From positions 806,001 through 870,000 of the forward strand of contig NZ_VFSG01000001.1 of the NCBI RefSeq assembly GCF_006385805.1: DNA of 64,000 nt, read 5' to 3'. This document shows positions 38,450 through 46,742 of this stretch, in pieces. Position 1 is the first letter of the stretch. Each line of letters begins with the position of its first letter. The position numbers and the translations under genes are program-made. This DNA comes from Streptococcus xiaochunlingii (lineage in GTDB: Bacteria > Bacillota > Bacilli > Lactobacillales > Streptococcaceae). The notes below the pieces were generated by a model. The model made no database searches. It saw nothing but the letters and a program-made list of their open reading frames with translations, and had not been told where the DNA came from.

Positions 38450-38782
38450 ATGGAACCTCAAGAATTAACTAATGAAATTTTATTAGAAAGTATTTTGGAT
38501 TGCACTGATTTTGTATCAAATGAAGTTCCTAATCTATACAAATCGGTAAAAAAATCTCTGCCTAAAAGCGATGAAATATTTTTTATGAATTTTGTTGAAG
38601 ATGAAAACAAAGAGGATAATTATTATGGATATGTCTATGATAAAAAAAATACAGTAATGTATGAATATTCTTTTCAAGATAGTAAACTATTGAAAAATAG
38701 TAAATTGTCTCTTATTGAAAAGGATGTTAGTAAGTTAACTACAAAAGATATTCTTGAGTTGCCTGCACTCAATTTATTGTAG
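38450..38782 (+). CDS. Immunity-type protein for the DAE deaminase-like toxin
   Basis: 110 residues, acidic, starting MEPQELTNEILLESILDCTDFV. AGGA precedes the ATG and only 9 bp separate it from the intact toxin, so it is the likely cognate immunity protein. FMNFVEDENKEDNYYGYVYD suggests a small beta protein. No family recognised. Confidence 0.55.
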   Translation: MEPQELTNEILLESILDCTDFVSNEVPNLYKSVKKSLPKSDEIFFMNFVEDENKEDNYYGYVYDKKNTVMYEYSFQDSKLLKNSKLSLIEKDVSKLTTKDILELPALNLL

Positions 38783-38890
38783 TAAGCCGTAGCCCGCATG
38801 ATACCTCCAATCCTGACGTAGGATATGTGCGTTACGCACGCGGTTTCTGCTTTTCAGACGACCCCAATCCTTTTTCGAGGTCGTCTGAAA
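38781..38890. repeat. Spacer repeat copy 5 ending in a mucDUS inverted pair
   Basis: AAGCCGTAGCCCGCATGA, TCCTGACGTAGG, TTACGCACGCGGTTTCTG, then TTTCAGACGACC (38852-38863) paired with GGTCGTCTGAAA (38879-38890): a terminator-like hairpin made of the AGGTCGTCTGAA uptake sequence. Confidence 0.8.
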
Positions 38891-38894
38891 TATT

Positions 38895-39057
38895 TCTTAA
38901 ATAACAATCTAAGCCAAGACCGCCTACAAATACGGCCAAGGCGGTTTGCCGACCCAACACGCCAAAAGGAGGAGGAACTATTTTAACTTCTAAAGGCAAA
39001 GTTGTTAATGCAAATGAAAGAGATATAACATTTATTTTATTGAGGTATAAAAAATGA
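38895..39057 (+). pseudogene. Rhs scrap and orphan toxin tail
   Basis: A GC-rich scrap (TAYKYGQGGLP) changes frame into GGTILTSKGKVVNANERDITF and ends RYKK at 39055-39057. That stop overlaps the next ATG at 39054, as toxin ends overlap immunity starts elsewhere in the block. Too short to assign a toxin class. Confidence 0.45.
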
Positions 39058-39694
39058 AGAAAAAAATATTAAATAGCTTCTGCTCATATTTAGAAGCTAA
39101 CCATATTTCATTTAAAAAACACGATTGTATTATTTCACTTTTTTTTAATGACATTTTTTTTGGAAAAATTAATTTCCAATTTAAAAAAGGTAAGCATGTA
39201 AAAATTGGGGCATTATGCTCATTTTCTATCGTTTCTTATATAAACGAGAAAAATATTCTAGACCAAAATTTATAGAATTAAGTACAACTATCCCAAAATT
39301 TTATCCTGAAATAAACGATATTTTTGATGAGGATGACACACCAAGTAATTTTAAAGTACATGGCTCAGAACTTGGAAAATTTGATTCTATTTTTAAAGAT
39401 TTTGGCATTATTTCTTTATATCCAAAAACATCCGAAAATGAAATAAATGAGATAATTATTGCTATATTCGATAATTATGTATTACCAATGAAAAATTATT
39501 ATTTCGGAAGTAATTTAGCAATAGAGGATATTTTAAAAAATCCTTCCTCATATAAATACCCACTATCTACAATTTTACTAATAAGTCATTTACACAACTT
39601 GGAAATTAATAATTTCGTAAACATAAAAAATCCTAGAAAATTCCCTGACTCAAAGAATATATCTAAAATTTTAGATTTATTATTCGCACATTAA
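39054..39694 (+). pseudogene. Immunity-type gene broken by a frameshift
   Basis: The first part reads MKKKILNSFCSYLEANHISF to about YINEKNI (frame ending 39275). The rest, from KYSRPKFIELSTTIPKFYPEI to the end at 39694, is in another frame overlapping at about 39215-39275. Together they make a protein of about 210 residues. The toxin-tail overlap at its start marks it as the immunity gene of that cassette. A similar gene architecture is not recognised. Confidence 0.55.
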
Positions 39695-39753
39695 AATAAT
39701 ATTGAGATACACAATGATAACAATAGTAAAAATGACCACTAGATTGAGTTAGT

Positions 39754-40333
39754 ATGCGTAGCCCGCATGAAACTTCCAATCCCGCGGGATTCGATGTAAT
39801 TATGCAATCTAAATCCATAAGGCCAAATAAAAAAGGAAAAACATATATGACAGATAAAAATATGACACCATCGCATGTAGAAAGAGATCTTATGAAAAAA
39901 TCCGGTCAATTTAAATTATGTGAAGAGTTGCAACTGATTCTAGATAAAGAATTAAAAGCAGGAAATACTTTACTCGAATCGCCATGTTCTACGAAATAAA
40001 ATTTTGGGTGATTCTCGAGAAACCAAAGCTCTGAGAATTTTAAAAGATAAAATTAAAGGTACTAATGCTAAAATTGAAAGAGAAAGATATTTAAGAGATT
40101 GTAAGACAGGAAAATCTGTTAGAGATAAATTTGGTTCTAGACGAAGAATTGATTTTGTCATAATTGAAAATAATTTTGGAAAATGTTATGAGGTAACTGG
40201 TCCAGAGACTGATAAAACTAAACAAATGGCAAAAGAGAAAGAAATTAGAAAAAAAGGAGGAATTTGTATTAAACCAAAAGGTTCAAAAGAATTAATTGAA
40301 GTATCAATGTCTCAAATTATGTGTATTATTTAG
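39754..40333 (+). pseudogene. Restriction-endonuclease-fold toxin tip with frameshifted lead-in
   Basis: After a truncated spacer (GTAGCCCGCATGAAACTTCC), one frame runs FDVIMQSKSIRPNKKGK to 39999. The toxin proper is in the next frame: RHVLRNKILGDSRETKALRILKDK, then ERYLRDCKTGKSVRDKFGSRRRIDFVIIENNFGKCYEVTGPETDK and KEIRKKGGICIKPKG. The pattern ERYLRD...RRIDFVII......YEVT...K..Q..KE..IR..GG is that of PD-(D/E)XK-type tips of Rhs and two-partner toxins. The core domain looks complete; the connection to an Rhs body is lost. Confidence 0.6.
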
Positions 40334-40344
40334 AAGGTTGTATT

Positions 40345-40692
40345 ATGAGTAATGAAATTTTTAATTTTAAAGAAGCTTTTGAGTACAATGCGATAGCTCC
40401 TAAGGAATTATCCGAGTACTTGGATAAAGATTTATATATTGAAGCTGGAGATAGAATCACAAGAAAATATAAAGAAATTTATTATTTTTATGATAAACAC
40501 AATCTTTCAAAAGTAAGGTTGTGTGATGATTTAGGGGAAATTATACATGACCCCGTGTATGAGAATGATTTAACTGAAAAAGGTATTATATTTTCTGAAA
40601 TAGCTTATCATTGGATTGACAAAATAAAAGGGGCTAATAAAAATCCACCAGATATTAAATATTTGGAAAAAAAATTAAAAGAAATTGTATAA
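40345..40692 (+). CDS. Immunity-type protein for the endonuclease-fold toxin
   Basis: 115 residues from MSNEIFNFKEAFEYNAIAPKEL. AGAAGG precedes the ATG, which follows the toxin stop by 11 bp. Acidic, mostly helical (SEIAYHWIDKIKGANK). It should protect against the PD-(D/E)XK-like toxin. Family not recognised. Confidence 0.55.
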   Translation: MSNEIFNFKEAFEYNAIAPKELSEYLDKDLYIEAGDRITRKYKEIYYFYDKHNLSKVRLCDDLGEIIHDPVYENDLTEKGIIFSEIAYHWIDKIKGANKNPPDIKYLEKKLKEIV

Positions 40693-40778
40693 GTTAAAGA
40701 TACGCCTACATAACGAGCAAGCGTAGGTTGGGTCTAGGCCCAAGGCACGCACGCGGTTTCTTGTTTCAATGGCTTACC

Positions 40779-40808
40779 AGGCCGTCTGAAAAACTTTTCA
40801 GACGGCCT
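40779..40808. terminator. Inverted AG-DUS pair (Neisseria-type terminator)
   Basis: AGGCCGTCTGAAAA and TTTTCAGACGGCCT form a perfect stem of 14 bp with a 2-bp loop. Each arm contains the full 12-bp Neisseria uptake sequence AGGCCGTCTGAA. This is the clearest Neisseria signature in the window. GTAGGTTGGGTCTAGGCCCA precedes it at 40723. Confidence 0.9.
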
Positions 40809-40865
40809 AAGTAATCGTGTTCTTTAATAACCCGATTTCCACGGCTGCTGCCGCAACGGCTATTA

Positions 40866-40970
40866 GGAACAACTATTATTGAAGGTAAAGCTGCACCTCA
40901 AGGTTTGGGGTTGCCTAGTGGACAAACACAAAAATATATGAATGACTTAGAAGGGTTAATAAGACAATGA
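40866..40970 (+). pseudogene. Orphan toxin tail overlapping the next immunity gene
   Basis: GTTIIEGKAAPQGLGLPSGQ then TQKYMNDLEGLIRQ and TGA at 40968-40970, which overlaps the ATG at 40967. Only the end of the toxin remains, but the coupling to the immunity gene is preserved. Confidence 0.55.
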
Positions 40971-41665
40971 ATCAGGAGCAATTTAAAAAAAAGATTAATA
41001 TAGTTTTAGTCGAAATTGATAAAATGATTAATAATTGCGATGAATATAGTTATACAAATAAACAGCAGTTTATTTCTATAAAAAATGAACTATACGACAT
41101 GATTAATTATCTAAATTCAGACAGTATTTTTCAACAAAAAAAAGGAAAAGAATTTTTATTGTCTCGGATAGTAATTGATTCTTTGCCATTTAATAATGAG
41201 GTGGGTAAACTCCTTGTAGAAATAGAAGAAGATTTCAATTCTTTGACAAGAAAAAATATAAACATGTCTAAGTTAAAAATTTTTCTTGAAACTCCTTTAG
41301 ACTTTCAAGAAAAAAATTTTTTTGACAAATGGGAAGTCAGTTACCTTGATTTGATGGAAGTTAATCAAGGTTCTCCCCTTGTTGGAAGTCTATCCATTAA
41401 CGGTCAAGTTATTATTCAAGAACAGGGGTTTGGAGGGCCGTTGTTGTATTTCAATAGAAAAATATATATTCCAGTTTTCATTAGACGATTTTGCGTTGTT
41501 GGTTTTAGGCTTGCAATATTAAATTTAGATGATTTATCAATTGAGTATATTGGAGGTATCGAAGACTTGGTTTATCTGAAAGAGATAAAAGATAATAGAA
41601 TTTATTTCTATACAGATATATATAAAAGCACAGAAAAGAATTTAACTTTATATGAACAAATATAA
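40967..41665 (+). CDS. Immunity-type hypothetical protein
   Basis: 232 residues. The N-terminal half is helical (FKKKINIVLVEIDKMINNC) and the C-terminal half reads like a beta-propeller blade (GFRLAILNLDDLSIEYIGG, LVYLKEIKDNRIYFYTD). Its ATG overlaps the stop of the preceding toxin tail. It overlaps the next gene by 14 bp. No family recognised. Confidence 0.55.
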   Translation: MNQEQFKKKINIVLVEIDKMINNCDEYSYTNKQQFISIKNELYDMINYLNSDSIFQQKKGKEFLLSRIVIDSLPFNNEVGKLLVEIEEDFNSLTRKNINMSKLKIFLETPLDFQEKNFFDKWEVSYLDLMEVNQGSPLVGSLSINGQVIIQEQGFGGPLLYFNRKIYIPVFIRRFCVVGFRLAILNLDDLSIEYIGGIEDLVYLKEIKDNRIYFYTDIYKSTEKNLTLYEQI

Positions 41666-42050
41666 CTCAAGGCTATGCTGTAAACATCGTAGCCAAAGGA
41701 CTTCCATATTAATTAAATTTAAAGAATTTATTCAAAAGTATTGGATAAGTATTTTAATTTCTTGGTTTTTCATTTGGTTATGGATGGCTTATTATGGGGA
41801 TAACACGATAGTTAAGTTGGTCGTGTTTCCGATTATCTCTTTCTTTCTAGTTATTTTATTTCATTTAGAATTAGAAAGAAAAAATATTAAATATCTATCC
41901 ATATTTCAAATGTTAATTGGGATGTTGCTGGGATTAGCTATTCAAATCAAAAGAGAGAATTTTATGCTCCTTGAAGGATTGATATTCGGAGGAATTTGGG
42001 GCTTAACAACACCCTTTTGGGTAAAAATATTAGTTATTTTAAAAAAATAG
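41652..42050 (+). CDS. Small integral membrane protein, possible membrane immunity protein
   Basis: 132 residues with three or four transmembrane segments (WISILISWFFIWLWMAYYG, LVVFPIISFFLVILFHLEL, IFQMLIGMLLGLAIQI and GLIFGGIWGLTTPF). It overlaps the preceding gene by 14 bp. Membrane immunity proteins normally guard against pore-forming or cell-wall-directed toxins, but this one may just be an accessory of the preceding gene. Confidence 0.5.
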   Translation: MNKYNSRLCCKHRSQRTSILIKFKEFIQKYWISILISWFFIWLWMAYYGDNTIVKLVVFPIISFFLVILFHLELERKNIKYLSIFQMLIGMLLGLAIQIKRENFMLLEGLIFGGIWGLTTPFWVKILVILKK

Positions 42051-42198
42051 GAAATTAAGTATAACAATGCTCAAACAGATAGATACATGAGTAAGTAATT
42101 AACTAGAAGTGCTGGTAAGGTTTTTGGAAAATACGGATCACGTAGTAAATGTGCATAGAAACTGATTGATAACAAAAATTTATAAAAGGAAAATTAAA

Positions 42199-42762
42199 AT
42201 GAGTATTTTAAGTAATTATATAATTCAAGATTTAATCCAGAATGTATCTAAAGGAGTTACAGAGACATTTAAATTTGTATTAGAAAGATATAATTCTAAT
42301 GAAGTTTTTGCCTATACATTATATATTGATGACTATTGTTCATATCTGGGTTGGGCTGCTAACACTATTTCTCACTACGAAATAGAAAAAGTAAACTACC
42401 CAAAAGAAGATCAGCCTTTTATTAAATGGTATTACCCTCAATTTGCAATAGGACTTGGAGAGGTTCCTGAGAAAATAGATAGTGTATTCAATAATGAGAT
42501 TCAAAATATTCTTAATGATGCAAATACATTAATATCAGAAGGTAATTTTGAGCAATATCAGGCGGAAGTATATGATTCAATTATAGAAGGATTTAAAAAA
42601 GCAATAGAAAATATAGATAAGAAAAAAACAAAGAATGTCATATTTTTTGTTTCTATTGTAGATAGTGATAATGCTGAAATTATGGAAAATTATTCTGCTG
42701 AACAACTAAATTCATATGATAAATTTCTTACGTTCAAAAATAGATTTCAAAGCAAGCCGTAG
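42199..42762 (+). CDS. DUF4303 family protein (immunity type)
   Basis: 187 residues from MSILSNYIIQDLIQNV; an in-frame ATG 11 codons upstream is less likely because AAAGGA lies just before this one. VFAYTLYIDDYCSYLGWAANT, the IKWYYPQFA segment and the C-terminal FFVSIVDSDNAEIMENYSAEQLNSYDKF match the DUF4303 layout, a family frequent in polymorphic toxin loci. The stop lies in the next spacer repeat. Confidence 0.65.
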   Translation: MSILSNYIIQDLIQNVSKGVTETFKFVLERYNSNEVFAYTLYIDDYCSYLGWAANTISHYEIEKVNYPKEDQPFIKWYYPQFAIGLGEVPEKIDSVFNNEIQNILNDANTLISEGNFEQYQAEVYDSIIEGFKKAIENIDKKKTKNVIFFVSIVDSDNAEIMENYSAEQLNSYDKFLTFKNRFQSKP

Positions 42763-42837
42763 CCCGTATGAAAGCTCCAATCCCGACGTAAAGTCTTCGG
42801 GGTACGCACGCGCTTCTGCTTCTCAGACAGCCTCGAA
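42754..42837 (+). repeat. Neisseria-like spacer repeat, copy 6
   Basis: CAAGCCGTAGCCCGTATGAA, AATCCCGACGTA, GGTACGCACGCGCTTCTGC, then CTCAGACAGCCTC. It overlaps the 3' end of the DUF4303 gene. Confidence 0.75.
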
Positions 42838-42858
42838 GAGGAAGCCGGATTCGTTTAG

Positions 42859-43692
42859 GACGGCAGATATATCTATATCTACACCAATCTGGATTCCTAC
42901 GATCCTTTAGCACAGGTTCGCGATTGGACAACCGAAGACGGAGAAGGCGTCCAACAAGCCCACTACTTCCACTGCGACAAAATCGGCATCCCGCGTAAGA
43001 TGACCGATAAGGACGGCAATCTGTTATGGTACGGCGAATACACCGCCTGGGAGCGTCTGAAGGAGGAAACCAAGGTAACGGATAGTGCTTACCAACCCTT
43101 CCGCTTGCAAAACCAGTATGCCGTCCGTGAGACGGGGCTGCATTACAACTTCTTCAGGTATTACGATCCTGATGCGGGTCGGTTTGTGAATCAGGATCCG
43201 ATCAAATTAAAGGGTAGGAATAATCTTTATCAATTTGCGCCGAACGTGCAGGGATGGGTTGATATTTTTGGTTTATATAATGCTCAGAAATGTGCATCAA
43301 CTGCAGCTAGAATAGAAAATCTTAAATACGAAATATACTTAAAACGTATTCCCGCACTTGAGAGTAATCCAAATTATTTACCGTGACGAATTGGTCCAGG
43401 AGAAGCTCTTAGAGATACTGTCCGAGGTCATGTAAAGCTACTGAATGCTGCGTATAGTTAACTAGCTAAAGCCGAGTGGGTAGATAATGGTTGCGACAAA
43501 CCTCCTCCTCCTTCTTCTCCCGTAACAAAATACACTAATTGCTCCACTGAAGACAAAACATCTACTAATAATGATGCTTTAACAGCAATCGCCCTTGTTG
43601 GAACTGTTGTGCTAGTTAGTGTTTGTATATATTCAACGGCGGGAGTATGTGGTGCTTTTGTGGTAGGAGGAAGTCTTGTAGGAGCAATGTGA
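42859..43692 (+). pseudogene. Rhs core plus C-terminal tip with nonsense codons
   Basis: [56 protein letters not shown] and [25 protein letters not shown] form one of the longest Rhs core stretches here. The tip begins GLYNAQKCASTAARIENLK and is cut by TGA at 43384-43386 and TAA at about 43459, but continues in frame (RIGPGEALRDTVRGHVKLL, LAKAEWVDNGCDKPPPPSS) to a glycine-rich hydrophobic end (CGAFVVGGSLVGAM). The proline-rich NGC..PPPP stretch occurs in other Rhs tips. An in-frame TAG sits directly upstream of 42859. Confidence 0.7.
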
Positions 43693-43723
43693 AGTTTAAC
43701 ATTGATATAGGAGCATGATAATT

Positions 43724-44260
43724 ATGCGCAATAGTGATTTTTATATACAAAATATGATTGAATCTTCTTTAGAACAAGAAGATTTCAGTCAAATAATTAT
43801 ACTACTAGATTCGCTACCATCTAAAAAAATACGTAGAGCATTGTATTTATTATCAGAAATATTCCCAAATAAAATAGAAATTACTGAGAATGAATTTAAA
43901 TTTATTAAATATATATTATCCAATAATAAATTTATAGTAGTTCAAAGCATCTCTGATTTTCTGAGAGCAATATCTATACTTAACTTTAATGACCTACAAA
44001 AACAGGAAATTGCTGATTTGATTTTTCAAAATCTAAATATTTTAAGCAAAAATTGTGATTTTGAGTTAAATGTACTAATAACAAAATTAATAGAACCCAA
44101 TAAATTTTTTATGCTAATTGAGAAAATTAAAAATAATTTAGATGATTATTCAAGAAAATATTTATTAGATTTTATTTTTTATGAGAGAGAATATCTTGAA
44201 AATAGCTTTAATGAAGATGAAATAAATGATTTCATAAAATTTTTGAGCTACCCTAGATAA
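43724..44260 (+). CDS. Immunity-type helical protein
   Basis: 178 residues from MRNSDFYIQNMIESSLEQED; AGGAG at about 43709 sits 11 bp upstream, while the alternative ATG at 43715 is too close to it. All-helical, HEAT-like text (QIIILLDSLPSKKIRRALYLLSEIF). It follows the glycine-rich tip and is its likely immunity protein. No family recognised. Confidence 0.5.
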   Translation: MRNSDFYIQNMIESSLEQEDFSQIIILLDSLPSKKIRRALYLLSEIFPNKIEITENEFKFIKYILSNNKFIVVQSISDFLRAISILNFNDLQKQEIADLIFQNLNILSKNCDFELNVLITKLIEPNKFFMLIEKIKNNLDDYSRKYLLDFIFYEREYLENSFNEDEINDFIKFLSYPR

Positions 44261-44261
44261 A

Positions 44262-44385
44262 ATAGCAAGCCGTAGCCTGCATGAATTTTCAAAAACACAG
44301 GTATGGTACAGCGAATGCACCGCCTGGGGGCGTCTGAAAAAAGATGAGTGGGTTTATAAGAACGCACATCCCAAGAGGTCCTTAT
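44262..44385 (+). pseudogene. Truncated spacer and Rhs scrap
   Basis: CAAGCCGTAGCCTGCATGAA is followed by an Rhs piece WYSECTAWGRLKKDEWVYKNAH, which stops abruptly near 44385 where sequence of another character begins. Confidence 0.6.
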
Positions 44386-44632
44386 AAAAAATTCATCTCA
44401 AGGATAACTATAACATCCATCTAATACAAAAATCGCCTTATATTCTTCTTGTTATTGAGGATATTGATACCTTTAAAACTGGAGTTATTAACCTCTTTAA
44501 TGACTTACTTGATCCTGATAAAAAGTACCTGATTTATCGTGATTTTATCAAATCATATCGCAATATGACTCCGATTGAAAAAATCGAATTTTTCAAAAAG
44601 AGGACCGTCGAGGAAATCGCAGCTAAAAAATA
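44386..44632 (+). pseudogene. C-terminal fragment of an unidentified, probably Gram-positive gene
   Basis: LIKNSSQDNYNIHLIQKSPYILLVIEDIDTFKTGVINLFNDLLDPDK and KYLIYRDFIKSYRNMTPIEK then VEEIAAKK and a stop at about 44632. No start codon is present. It lacks the Rhs/DUS features around it and stands next to the Gram-positive-type TA locus, so both may have arrived together. I do not recognise the family. Confidence 0.4.
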
Positions 44633-44774
44633 AGCTGTGGTATATATTTAGTGATGAGGCAGCGCTATGAGAAAAACACTTTTTGGTTGGAGGCTCGCAT
44701 TTTCTGTATTATGCTTTCTTGACCGCTCAGTACGTCAGTCAACTAAAGTACTACGACGTCTATTGAAATAACTT

Positions 44775-44806
44775 AGTTCTGTCATCAAACAGAACTTCTT
44801 TTTTTG
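44775..44806 (+). terminator. Terminator upstream of the TA locus
   Basis: AGTTCTGT (44775-44782) pairs with ACAGAACT (44789-44796) around CATCAA, followed by TCTTTTTTT. It ends whatever is transcribed from the left, a Gram-positive style terminator without a DUS. Confidence 0.85.
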
Positions 44807-44850
44807 ATTAAAATCTATATCTAATATATAATCAATCTATAACGTATAGA
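44804..44850 (+). promoter_or_regulatory. Promoter and palindromic operator of the RelB/RelE-type locus
   Basis: TTGATT (44804-44809), a 17-bp spacer, then TATAAT (44827-44832). Immediately downstream TCTATA-ACG-TATAGA (44836-44850) is a perfect inverted repeat, a plausible binding site for the antitoxin, which normally represses its own operon. Confidence 0.75.
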
Positions 44851-44863
44851 ACGGAGCTATATC

Positions 44864-45148
44864 ATGGCTATAACTTTATCGAAACAATACAATTTTAAAC
44901 TGAATGAAGCCACTATGGAACAAGCTCGAAAAATTATCAAGGAAAAGGGCATGACAATGACAGATGCTATTTCTTTATTTGTGGAGCAAATAGTCCTGGA
45001 GCAAGATTTACCTATTAAGACGGCCGAAGATCTACATAGAGAACAGTTAATTGAAGAATTACAAGCCCAATCTGAGCGTGCCTTGAGAGAATACGAGGCA
45101 GGCGAAGGAACTTCCCTAGACGATATGAGGGTACGTTATGGCTTATAA
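44864..45148 (+). CDS. RelB/DinJ family antitoxin
   Basis: 94 residues. The N-terminal ribbon-helix-helix part (YNFKLNEATMEQARKIIKEKGMTMTDAISLFVEQIV) is DNA binding, and the C-terminal part (LREYEAGEGTSLDDMRVRYGL) wraps the toxin. ACGGAGC precedes the ATG. It overlaps the toxin gene by 11 bp. The sequence style and the preceding promoter are those of Firmicutes, unlike the surrounding block. Confidence 0.85.
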   Translation: MAITLSKQYNFKLNEATMEQARKIIKEKGMTMTDAISLFVEQIVLEQDLPIKTAEDLHREQLIEELQAQSERALREYEAGEGTSLDDMRVRYGL

Positions 45149-45491
45149 AGTGATTGCTTCAAAAGAGGTCGAGGAAGCTATCGACAATATACACGACTAT
45201 ATAGCTACGGTACTTCTATCCCCTCAATCCGCCAAAAATACTGTGGCTAAAATCTTAGACAGCTTAAAAAGTTTAGAGATTTTTCCTGAAGCATGATTTG
45301 ACGCTGATGAGAAAATCGGAGTAAAAATTAACAGCAAGTATCCCTCACGAGGAAAAATTATAGACCAATATGTTTTGCTTTACTTCATTGACCAAAACCG
45401 AAACACTGTTTTTTTATCTCACCTATTCCACACTAAAAGTGACTACGTCACTTTGTTACAAAAAGAAAATAAAAAAAGGCCAAATACTTGA
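45138..45491 (+). pseudogene. RelE/ParE family toxin with an in-frame TGA
   Basis: The frame from MAYKVIASKEVEEAIDNIHDYIA runs through SPQSAKNTVAKILDSLKSLEIFPEA, then TGA at 45294-45296, then FDADEKIGVKINSKYPSRGK and YVLLYFIDQNRNTVFLSHLFHTKSDY to 45491. Only this codon breaks an otherwise complete RelE/ParE toxin of 117 codons; homologues usually have Arg or Gly here, so CGA or GGA to TGA is likely. The antitoxin is intact, so the locus is a toxin-dead TA pair. Confidence 0.8.
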
Positions 45492-45686
45492 GACAACTTT
45501 CTTAAGTTTATAAGCTCCGAAACCTTAATTTTTGGTACCGTCTTGGTTTAACAATACGGTATATATGAAATATTTTACAGCTATATCCCCTTTAGAAACG
45601 TTGATTTAATAAAGATTTAAACACTATAGACTATATCTTTGTAAAATAATATACTACCTAAGGTTCAGAGAACTTGAGCCGAGTCT

Positions 45687-45863
45687 AAAGGTATTACTGT
45701 TATAAATATTAAAGATGCTCACGCAGAAGAATCTTTAATCAAGTCAGAAAAAAGAATTACAGAAATTGAGACCTCAGGTCCTGTATGTCTTGATTTTAAA
45801 GATTTGATGAATGAAAAAGGTGTTAAAAGTAAAACTCCTCGTTCTAGTAAGAAAAGTAGATAA
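45687..45863 (+). pseudogene. Deaminase-like toxin tail
   Basis: KGITVINIKDAHAEESLIKS then ETSGPVCLDFKDLMNEKGVKSKTPRSSKKSR and a stop. HAE followed about 22 residues later by PVC is the core of a zinc-dependent deaminase toxin. The second cysteine of the usual PCxxC is absent (CLDF). No upstream part remains. The 200 bp between the TA locus and this tail hold nothing recognisable. Confidence 0.6.
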
Positions 45864-45888
45864 AGACGTAACATAGGAAGGTGCTAAT

Positions 45889-46464
45889 ATGGAAAAATAT
45901 GAAGAAAATGTAAAAAAGGAATTGGAAAATTTAACAAATACACAAAGATTACTTTTTGGAGCATGTTGCATCGATAGAATTTTACATTTCATAGCAGGTT
46001 TTGATTATTTTTTAGAAGAGAATCATATTAAAAGAATAACTAAAGAGCCATATCTTTCTTTATGTACTGATTGGCTAGATAGTATCTTTTTATATGTTAA
46101 TATATATAAAAATATTTCTTCTGATGAAATTGAAATGACTCTGAATACATTAAATAAAATCATCCCCGATACAGAGGAGTTTCCAGATAACGTAGTTATC
46201 TTTACACAAAATTCTATGATAGGGTTATCATATCTATACGAGTTTATAAATAAAAATGAACTAATTTTTATTACGAATTGTAGTGATAAGGTAATTGAAA
46301 CCATTGATGTTATGTATTACGAAACAGATTATGAACGGCTTGATATACATTATGAAGAAGATTACAAAATACAATTTAATTGTATTGAAATGATTAAAGC
46401 AGGGAAAGACATAACTGAATTACGTAAATATAATCAATTAACTAGAGTGAATAACAAGCCATAG
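45889..46464 (+). CDS. DUF416-like protein (immunity type)
   Basis: 191 residues. KKELENLTNTQRLLFGACCIDRILHFIAGF, LNKIIPDTEEFPDNVVIFTQNSMIGLSYL and the C-terminal YKIQFNCIEMIKAGKDITELRK follow the DUF416 (YjaG-like) helical layout. AGGAAGG precedes the ATG, 26 bp after the deaminase tail, so it is probably the cognate immunity protein. Confidence 0.65.
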   Translation: MEKYEENVKKELENLTNTQRLLFGACCIDRILHFIAGFDYFLEENHIKRITKEPYLSLCTDWLDSIFLYVNIYKNISSDEIEMTLNTLNKIIPDTEEFPDNVVIFTQNSMIGLSYLYEFINKNELIFITNCSDKVIETIDVMYYETDYERLDIHYEEDYKIQFNCIEMIKAGKDITELRKYNQLTRVNNKP

Positions 46465-46552
46465 CTCGCATGAAGCCTTCAATCTCGAAGTAGGATGTGT
46501 GCAGTACGCACATTTTCAGACGACTTCAAACCTTCATCAAGATCGTTTGAAA
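46452..46552 (+). repeat. Spacer repeat copy 7 with degenerate DUS pair
   Basis: CAAGCCATAGCTCGCATGAA, AATCTCGAAGTAGG, CAGTACGCAC, then TTTTCAGACGACTTCAA and AAGATCGTTTGAAAG as a mutated uptake-sequence pair. Confidence 0.65.
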
Positions 46553-46590
46553 GATTTGTTTTTTGACAATCTCATTAATAAAAAAATACA

Positions 46591-46728
46591 GAAACTTCTG
46601 GATATAATTTACGAAATAGGCAGTCTGCTAGTCTTGCATATGGGGCAAGTCAAGCTGCTGATATTAAAGAAATGAAAATGTCTGGTTGGGTTACTCCTGC
46701 TTCGTTAGCTAAGAAAATAATAAATTAA
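46591..46728 (+). pseudogene. Orphan toxin tail
   Basis: ETSGYNLRNRQSASLAYGAS then QAADIKEMKMSGWVTPASLAKKIIN and a stop, 14 bp before the next immunity gene. Toxin class not recognised. Confidence 0.5.
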
Positions 46729-46742
46729 ATGGTAAATAAATT

